DNA of 29,890 bases from Gnetum montanum (lineage: Eukaryota; Streptophyta; Gnetopsida; Gnetales; Gnetaceae), in assembly GCA_015680685.1 (NCBI GenBank), contig MNCI01001978.1, forward strand, positions 27,131 to 57,020. Direction: 5' to 3'. The notes under the pieces are model-generated. The model ran no database searches, was not told the origin of the DNA, and was given only the letters and a program-made list of their open reading frames with translations. The position numbers and the translations under genes are program-made. Below are positions 23,843 through 29,890 of this stretch, in pieces. The stretch's first letter is position 1, and the number at the start of each line of letters is the position of its first letter.

Positions 23843-23939
23843 GCGATGCTCCCAGGAAGAACGCTACCTCTCCCTATATATGCTGATTGGGCTAATTTTA
23901 GCCATACTGTCCCACATCCTTATAAATTTGATCACGAAG
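23843..23939 (+). repeat. TATA-bearing module H6, short class
   Basis: The upstream part differs from H1-H4 and reads GCGATGCTCCCAGGAAGAAC and CTACCTCTCC. The core is shared: CCCTATATATG near 23873-23882, GATTGGGCTAATTTTAGCC, and TTATAAATTTGATCACGAAG. It opens a block of about 1.9 kb that ends at H7. Confidence 0.88.
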
Positions 23940-25740
23940 ACCGCGTTCTCAAAAAGAGCGTTCTCATAGAGAGAGCACCGAGTAAGGGTGCCCTTAAGGA
24001 AAATGCTCTTGTAGAGAGCGCTCTTAGTAAGAACGCTCTCAGGGAGGGCGCTTTCAGCTAGAATGCTCTAACAAAGGCCGCTCTCCATGAGAATGCTCTC
24101 AATGAGCATGCTCTCGAGGAGAACATTCTCATGTGTGTAATGCAAGGCACTCTCAGAGAGGGTGCACTCAGCAAGAATGCTCTCAGAAACACCCCTCTAA
24201 CAGAGGGTGCTCTTTGAGAGAATGCTCTCAACGATGATGCTCTCAAGGAGAACACTCTCATGAGCATAGCACAAGGTGCTCTTAGGGAAGGTGATCTCAA
24301 GGAGAACACTCTCAAGGAGGCTGCTCTAATAGAGGGCACTCTCGCAGAGAACAATCTCACAAAGGGCAGTCTTAAGGAGCATGCTATTGGAGAGGGCATA
24401 CTCAGCGAGCCATTCTCAGGGAGGGCACTCTCATGGATGGTGCACTCTGAGAGAACACTCTCAACAAGGGTGCTCTCCAAGAGACCAGTCTCACATGCAT
24501 AGTGTAAGGTGTACTTAGGAAGAACTCTCCCATGGAGGGAGCTCTCAGGGAGGGTGCTCTAACGAAGGATGCTCTCGAGGAGGGTGCTCTCGAGGAGAAC
24601 ACTCTCACGTGCGTAGTGCAAGGCATTCTCAAGGAGAACGCTTGGAGGGAGGCCACTCTCCAGGAGGGTGCTCTCAACAAGAACACTCTCATGTGCATAG
24701 CGCATGGCATTCTCAGGGAGAATGATTGGAGGGAGGCCACTCTCTAGGAGGGCACTCTCAACAAGAACACTCTCACATGCATTGCGCAAGGTGCTCTCAT
24801 GAAGGATGCTCTCAAGGAGAACGCTTTTTAAAAAGCTGCTCTAACGAAGGGTGCTCTCAAGGAGAATGCACTCATAGAGCATGCTCTTAAGGAGGGCATC
24901 CTCAGGGAGACCCTTCTCTCGGAGGGCACTCTTAGGAAGGGCACGCTTTGAGAGAACGCTCTCAATGAAGGTGCTCTCAAGGAGAACACTCCCAGATGAG
25001 TAGCGCAAGGCACTATCAGGGAAAATGCTACGAGGGAGGTTGCTCTCAGGGAGAGCACTCTCTAGGAGCATGCCCTACGAGATGGTGCTCTCAATGAGAA
25101 CACTCTCATGTGCGTAGCAGAAGGTGCTCTCAGGGAGGACGCTCTCAAGGAGAATGCTCTCAAGGAGGATGCTCTCAAGGAAGGCGTCCTCAAGGAGACC
25201 GTTCTCAAGGAGGGCACTCTCCAAGAGAACGCTCTGAATGAGGGTGCTTTCAAGGAGAACACTCTCATGTGCGTAGCGCAAGGCACTCTCAGGGAGAGCG
25301 CTCCAAAGGAGAATGCTCCCATGTGTGTAGTGTAAGGTGCTCTCGGGGAGAACGCTGTTAGTGAGAACACTCTCCATGGAGGGCACTCCCATAGAGAGCA
25401 TGCTCATGTTTAGCATGCTCAAGGAGGGCGCTCTCATGAAGAACGCTCTCAAGGAGGGCATTCCTGAGAAGAACACTTTTAGGGAGGCCACTCCCAGGAA
25501 GAGCGCTCTCCAACAGAATGCTCTCAACGAGGGCTCTCTCATTGAGAATGCTCTCAAATGCACAACGCAAGGCTCTCTCAGGGAGGACACTCCAAGAGAG
25601 AACACCATCACATGCGCAGCAGGAGGCACTCCCACGAAGAGTGCTCTTGCAAGCACTGCATGAGGCACTCTCGTGAGAGCACGCTCTTGCTAGTGCAGCT
25701 ATGTGAGATGCTCTTATGAGAGCGCTCTCGCAAAAGCATC
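23940..25740 (+). repeat. 15-bp minisatellite array, block 6
   Basis: After the module comes a conserved start (AAAAAGAGCGTTCTC, GAGAGCACCGAGTAAGGG), then GTAATGCAAGGCACTCTCAG at 24137. The same landmarks follow H7 and H10 at nearly the same distances. GAGCATGCTC at 25396-25405 and a palindromic tail close the block. Confidence 0.9.
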
Positions 25741-25839
25741 GTACAATGCTCCCAGGAAGAACGCTACCTCTCCCCATATATGCTAATTGGGCCAGTGTCA
25801 GCCATACCATCTTCCATCCTTATAAATTTCGTCACGAAG
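25741..25839 (+). repeat. TATA-bearing module H7, short class
   Basis: Starts GTACAATGCTCCCAGGAAG. The first box is CATATATG instead of TATATATG; then come AATTGGGCCAGTGTCAGCC and TTATAAATTTCGTCACGAAG. It opens the 1753-bp block that ends at H8. Confidence 0.88.
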
Positions 25840-27149
25840 ATCGTGTTCTCAAAAAGAGCGTCCTCAGAGAGAGAGCACCAAGTAAGGGCACCCTCAAAGA
25901 AAACACTCTCATAGAGGGCACTCTTAATGAGAACGCTCTCGAGGAGGGTGCTCTCAGTGAGAATGCTCTCGAGGAGGGCGTTCTCAGCTAGAACACTCTC
26001 GAGGAGGGTGCTCTCCATGAGAATGCTCTCAACGAGCATGCTCTCAAGGAGAACATTCTCACGTGTGTAATGCAAGGCACTCTCAGAGAGGGTGCACTCA
26101 GCGAGAACGCTCTCAAGAACACTGCTCCAATGGAGGATGCTCTTCGAGAGAACACTCTCAACAAGGGCGCTCTCTAGAAGAACACTCTCATGAGCGTAGC
26201 ATAAGGAGAACACTCTTAGGGAGGGTGATCTCAAGGAGAATGCTCTCAAGGAGGCTGCTCTAACAGAAGGTAGTCTCGTGGAGGGTAGTCTTAAGGAGGA
26301 CGCTATTGGAGAGGGCATCCTCAACGAGCCCGTTCTTAGGGAGGGCTCTCTCATGGAGTGCACACTCCAGGAGAAGGCTCTCAATGAGGGCACTCTCCAG
26401 GAGAACGCTCTCAACGAGGGTGCTCTCTAGGAGAATGCTCTCACATGTGTGATGCAAGGTGTACTCAGGGAGAACGCTCCCATGGAGGGTACTCTCAATG
26501 ACAACACTTTCACGTGCATACCAAAATGCGCTTTTGAGGAGGGCACTCTCAAGGAGAATACTCTTAGGGAGCACGCTCTCAAGGAGGACATCCTCACGTG
26601 TGTAACGCAAGGCACTCTTAGAGAGGGTGCACTCAGCGAGAATGCTCTCAGGAACACCGCTCTAACGAAGGACGTCCTCATGTGCGTAACACAAGGCACT
26701 CTCAGAGAGGGTGCACTCAGTGAGAATGCTTTCAGGAACACTGCTCTAACAAAGGATGTCCTCATGTGTGTAATGCAAGGTGCTCTCAGAGAGGGTGCAC
26801 TTAGCAAGAATGCTCTTAGAAACACCACTCTAACGAAGGGCACTCTTTGAGAGAACACTCATAACAAGGGCACTCTTGAGGAGACCGTTCTCAAGGAGGG
26901 CACTCTCCATGAGAATGCTCTCAATAAGGACACTTTCGAGGAGAAACCTCTCATGTGCATAGCGCAAGGCGCTCTTAGGGAGGGCACTCCTAAGGGGAAC
27001 ACTCTCACATGCGTAGCGCAAGGTGCTCTCAGGGAGGGCGCTCCCAAGGGGAATGATCTCACATGCATAGCATAAGATGCTCTCAGGGAGAAGACTGTCA
27101 GTGAGAATGCTCTCTAGGAGAGGGTTCTCATGGAGGGCAATCCCACAGA

Positions 27150-27174
27150 GAGCATGCTCATGTTGAGCATGCTC
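27150..27174. repeat. Two GAGCATGCTC palindromes 15 bp apart
   Basis: Perfect 10-bp palindromes start at 27150 and 27165, one per 15-mer. The matching place in block 9 has sites at 29640 and 29670, with a one-base variant at 29655. Confidence 0.85.
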
Positions 27175-27461
27175 AAGGAGGGCACTCTCATAGAGAACAC
27201 TCTCAAGGAGGGCATTCTCGAGGAGAACTCTTTCAGGGAGGCCACTCCCAGGAAGAGTGCTCTCCAACAGAATGCTCTCAACGAGGGCTCTCTCATTGAG
27301 AATGCTCTCAAATGCGTAACACAAGGCTCTCTTAGGGAGTACACTCTAAGAGAGAACACCATCACGTGCACAACAAGAGGAACTCCCATGGAGAGTGCTC
27401 TTGCAAGCGTTGCATGAGGCGCTCTTGTGAGAGTGCTCTTGCCAGTGTAGCTATGCAAGGC

Positions 27462-27489
27462 ACTCTCATGAGAGTGCTCTCGCGAGAGC
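27462..27489. repeat. Two back-to-back perfect 14-bp palindromes upstream of H8
   Basis: ACTCTCATGAGAGT (27462-27475) is followed directly by GCTCTCGCGAGAGC (27476-27489). Each equals its own reverse complement. They end 5 bp before module H8. Confidence 0.9.
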
Positions 27490-27493
27490 ACCA

Positions 27494-27591
27494 TGCGATG
27501 CTCCCAGGAAGAATGCTACCTCTCCCCATATATGCTGATTGGGCCAGTTTCAGCCATACCATCTTGCACCCTTATAAATTTGGTCACGAAG
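27494..27591 (+). repeat. TATA-bearing module H8, short class
   Basis: GCGATGCTCCCAGGAAG, CTACCTCTCC, CATATATGCTGATTGGGCC, AGTTTCAGCCATACC and TTATAAATTTGGTCACGAAG appear in order. Its end overlaps the start of a single 29-bp unit (27582-27610). Confidence 0.88.
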
Positions 27592-27610
27592 CTCCATTGG
27601 GCCAACCCTT
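27582..27610 (+). repeat. Single 29-bp unit at the end of module H8
   Basis: GGTCACGAAGCTCCATTGGG followed by CCAACCCTT matches the 29-bp units at 28021-28339. The next bases return to 15-bp array sequence. This copy shows that the unit starts inside the module's downstream edge. Confidence 0.85.
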
Positions 27611-27934
27611 GTTCTCAGGGAGGGCACTCTTAGGAAGGGCACGCTCCGAGAGAACGCTCTCACATGCGTAGTGCAAGGCACTATCAAGGAGAATGCTCTG
27701 AGGGAGGCCGCTCTCAGGGAAGGTGCCCTCCGAGAGGATGCTCTCAAGGAGAACACTCTCACATGCATACCGAGAAGGTGCTTTCAAGGAGGGTGCTCTC
27801 AAGGAGAACGCTCTCAGGGAGCACACTCTCGAGGAGGGCATCCGTTTGGCCAGCACTTGGACTCGTGAGAGCGCTCGTGCCAGTGCAGCTAAGCGAGTTG
27901 CTCCCATGGAGAGCACTCTCATGAGAGCACCGTG
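27611..27934 (+). repeat. 15-bp minisatellite array, block 8 (short)
   Basis: About 320 bp of 15-mers, including a CACATGCGTAGTGCAAGG cassette. A fragment related to the 29-bp unit (CCGTTTGGCCAGCACTTGG, about 27842-27860) precedes the tail with CTCTCATGAGAG near 27916. The block is much shorter than its neighbours, which suggests a large deletion relative to blocks 6 and 7. Confidence 0.85.
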
Positions 27935-28030
27935 AGGTGCTCCTAGGGAGAATGATACCTCTCCCCATATATGCTAATTGGACCAGTTTTAGCCATAACA
28001 TCCTGCACCCTTATAAATTTGGTCACGAGG
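27935..28030 (+). repeat. TATA-bearing module H9, short class
   Basis: AGGTGCTCCTAGGGAGAATG, then CATATATGCTAATTGGACC, AGTTTTAGCCATAAC and TTATAAATTTGGTCACGAGG. Its last bases are the first bases of the 29-bp tandem array, so the array is an expansion of the module edge. Confidence 0.87.
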
Positions 28031-28339
28031 GACCGTTGGACCAACACTTGGTCACGAGGGTCCATTGGGACAACCCTTGGTCATGAGGGACCGTTTGGTG
28101 AACACTTGGTCACGAGGGACCGTTGGGCCAACCCTTGGTCATGAGGGACCGTTTGGCCAATAGTTGGTCACGAGGGACCATTTGGCCAACAGTTGGTCAT
28201 GAGGGACTGTTGGGCCAACCCTTGGTTACGAGGGACCGTTGGGCCAATAGTTGGTCATGAGGGACCGTTTGGACAATAGTTGGTCATGAGGGACCATTTG
28301 GCCAACACTTAGTCACGAGGGTCCGTTGGGCCAACACCG
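28021..28339 (+). repeat. 29-bp tandem repeat, 11 copies
   Basis: Eleven head-to-tail units of exactly 29 bp start with GGTCACGAGGGACCGTTGGG, followed by CCAACACTT. Units start at 28021, 28050 and so on to 28311. Each has two small dyads: GGTC with GACC, and GTTGG with CCAAC around a central base. Differences are mostly C/T at CACGAG/CATGAG and in the last four bases. No spacers separate the copies, so it is a minisatellite. Confidence 0.96.
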
Positions 28340-28340
28340 T

Positions 28341-28437
28341 GCGATGCTCCCAAGAAGAACGCTACCTCTCCCCATATATGCTGATTGGGCCAGTTTCAGC
28401 CATACCATCTTGCATCCTTATAAATTTCGTCACGAAG
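28341..28437 (+). repeat. TATA-bearing module H10, short class
   Basis: The module starts GCGATGCTCCCAAGAAGAAC directly after the 29-bp array. The core has CATATATGCTGATTGGGCC, AGTTTCAGCCATACC and TTATAAATTTCGTCACGAAG. The TTTCGTCAC end is shared with H7, and the following array also matches block 7. Confidence 0.88.
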
Positions 28438-29890
28438 ACTGCTTTATCAAAAAGAGCATCCACAGAGAGAGAGCACTAAGTAAGGGCACCCTCAAAGAAA
28501 ACGCTCTCGTAGAGGGTGCTCTCAGCGAGAACGCTCTCGAGGAGGGTGCTCTTAGCAAGAATGCTCTCGAGGAGGGTGTTCTTAGCCAGAACACTCTCGA
28601 GGAGGGTGCTCTCCATGAGAATGCTCTCAACAAGCGTGCTATTAAGGAGAACATTCTCATGTGTGTAATGCAAGGCACTCTTAGAGAGGGTGCACTCAGT
28701 GAGAATGCTCTCAAGAACACCACTCTAACGGAGGGTGCTCTTCGAGAGAATGCTCTCAACGAGGGCACTCTCGAGAAGAACACTCTCATGAGCGTAGCAT
28801 AAGGAGAACACTCTTAGGGAGGGTGATCTCAAGGAGAACACACTCAAGGAGGCTACTCTAACAGAGGGTGGTCTCGTGGAGGGTAGTCTTAAGGAGGATG
28901 CTATTGGAGAGGGTGTCCTCAATGAGCCTGTTCTCAGGGAGGGCACTCTCATGGAGTGCACGCTCTAGGAGAATGCTCTCAACGAGGGTGCTCTCCAGGA
29001 GAACGCTCTCAACAAGGGTGCTCTCCAGGAGAACACTCTCAACGAGGGTGCTCTCCAGGAGAATGCTCTCATGTTTGTAGTGCAAGGTGTACTCAGGGAG
29101 AACGCTCCCATGGAGGGTACTCTCAACGACAACACTCTCATGTGCATACCGAAAGGCGCTTTCGGGGAGGGCACTCTTAAGGAGAACGCTCTCAGGGAGC
29201 ACACTCTCGAGGAGGATGTCCTCACGTGTGTAATGCAAGGCACTCTCAGAGAGCGTGCACTTAGCAAGAACACTCTCAGGAACACCGCTCTAATGAAGGA
29301 CGTCCTCACGTGCGTAACGCAAGGCGCTCTCAGAGAGGGTGCACTCAGCGAGAACGCTCTTAAAAACACCACTCTAACTAAGGGCACTCTTCAAGAGAAT
29401 GCTCATAACAAGGGTGTTCTTGAGGAGACCGTTCTCAAGGAGGGCACTCTCCATGAGAATGTTCTCAATGAGGACGCTTTCGAGGAGAAAGCTCTCACAT
29501 GCGTAGTGCAAGGTGCTCTCAGGGAGGGCGCTCCCAAGGGGAACGCTCTCACATGCGTAGCGTAAGGTGCTCTTAGGGAGAAGAATATCAGTGATAATGC
29601 TCTCTAGGAGAGGGTTCTCATGGAGGGTGCTCCCAAAGAGAGCATGCTCACGTTGAGCATTCTCACGTTGAGCATGCTCAAGGGGGGCACTCTCACGGAG
29701 AACACTCTCAAGGAGGGCATTCTCAAGGAGAACGCTTTCAGGGAAGCCACTCCTAGGAAGAGCACTCTCCAACAGAATGCTCTCAATGAGGGCTCTCTCA
29801 TTGAGAATGCTCTCAAATGCATAACACAAGGCTCTCTCAGGGAGTACACTCTAAGAGAGAACACCATCACGTGTGCAACAAGAGGCACTC
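28438..29890 (+). repeat. 15-bp minisatellite array, block 9 (runs off the window)
   Basis: This is a higher-order copy of block 7, with landmarks at 28663 (GTAATGCAAGGCACTC), 29640-29679 (GAGCATGCTC family) and about 29829 (AAGGCTCTCTCAGGGAGTAC). By comparison with block 7, the next module would be expected some 170-200 bp past the right edge. No gene is supported. Confidence 0.9.
29640..29679. repeat. Three 15-bp-spaced GAGCATGCTC-type palindromes
   Basis: GAGCATGCTC starts at 29640 and 29670, and the one-base variant GAGCATTCTC at 29655. The spacing equals one 15-mer. The equivalent position in block 7 has two copies and in block 5 one. Confidence 0.85.

Larger units (their letters stand above)
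25840..27493 (+). repeat. 15-bp minisatellite array, block 7
   Basis: This block is a higher-order copy of blocks 6 and 9. Landmarks include AAAAAGAGCGTCCTCAG, GTAATGCAAGGCACTCTCAG at 26067, paired GAGCATGCTC palindromes at 27150 and 27165, and AAGGCTCTCTTAGGGAGTAC near 27325. The tail carries two adjacent 14-bp perfect palindromes. Confidence 0.9.

Noticed and set aside
28021-28339. CRISPR array
   Set aside because: The 29-bp repeats are directly contiguous with no unique spacers and no cas-like genes, in a eukaryotic-looking context. It is a plain tandem repeat.
4521-29890. Pentapeptide-repeat (A(D/N)LXX) protein family
   Set aside because: The 15-bp unit gives five-residue repeats, but the pattern is (A/T)-L-(K/N)-E-(G/N). 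In true pentapeptide-repeat proteins Ala and Leu are separated by one residue. Frames are broken by stops and by 14-bp and 418-bp periods, and several other frames are equally open.
1-29890. Centromere assignment
   Set aside because: Higher-order repeats and signs of methylation fit a centromere, pericentromere or knob equally well. Without CENH3 ChIP or FISH the choice cannot be made from sequence.
1-29890. rRNA, tRNA or other structured RNA genes
   Set aside because: No cloverleaf with A and B boxes, no 5S/18S/26S-like sequence and no snRNA motif was noticed on either strand by eye. tRNAscan or Infernal would be decisive.

Overview
The window is repetitive, apparently non-coding nuclear DNA, most likely from a land plant. 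The lineage clue is an internal run of three TTTAGGG units at 14839-14859, the Arabidopsis-type telomere repeat. That motif also occurs in some algae and protists, so the assignment is probable, not proven. I see no protein gene, rRNA, tRNA, CRISPR array or intact transposon that I can support. Many open frames exist, but they follow from a 15-bp repeat unit (a multiple of three) whose consensus lacks stops in several frames.

Layout. (1) 1-4277: a tandem array of a satellite with a unit of about 604 bp. It holds seven complete units plus partial ends, and each unit carries a palindrome of the type TTTGAGCG-TG-CGCTCAAA. (2) 4278-29890: a very large, diverged 15-bp minisatellite with units such as GCTCTCAAGGAGAAC, divided by ten copies (called H1 to H10 here) of a conserved module. 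The module core of about 80 bp carries TATATAT or CATATAT, then GATTGGGCC, then TATAAATT. H1-H4 (4278, 7452, 10265, 18822) have a long upstream part. H5 (23347-23418) is inverted. H6-H10 (23843, 25741, 27494, 27935, 28341) have a different, short upstream part. (3) 28021-28339: eleven contiguous copies of a 29-bp repeat that seems to have grown from the downstream edge of module H9.

The 15-bp array has several levels of higher-order repeat (HOR). There is an exact 418-bp period at 16222-17894, a period of about 920 bp at 11.3-14.7 kb, a duplication offset of about 2.8 kb between the H1 and H2 blocks, and blocks of about 1.75-1.9 kb after H6. Most differences between units are CG to TG or CA, the expected result of deamination of methylated cytosine. 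This suggests long-term heavily methylated heterochromatin.

Three events stand out. A 31-bp telomere-repeat insertion with an 8-bp duplication lies inside one HOR copy at 14839-14869. A piece of about 107 bp of the 604-bp satellite sits inside the 15-bp array at 13064-13170. An inverted segment at 21488-22077 is bounded by single Ns and has a 103-bp arm identical to the sequence before the first N; it is probably an assembly join, although a real fold-back is possible. The best candidate for an undescribed element is the combination of the dyad-symmetric 15-bp minisatellite with the regularly placed TATA-bearing module. Whether that module drives transcription cannot be told from sequence alone.
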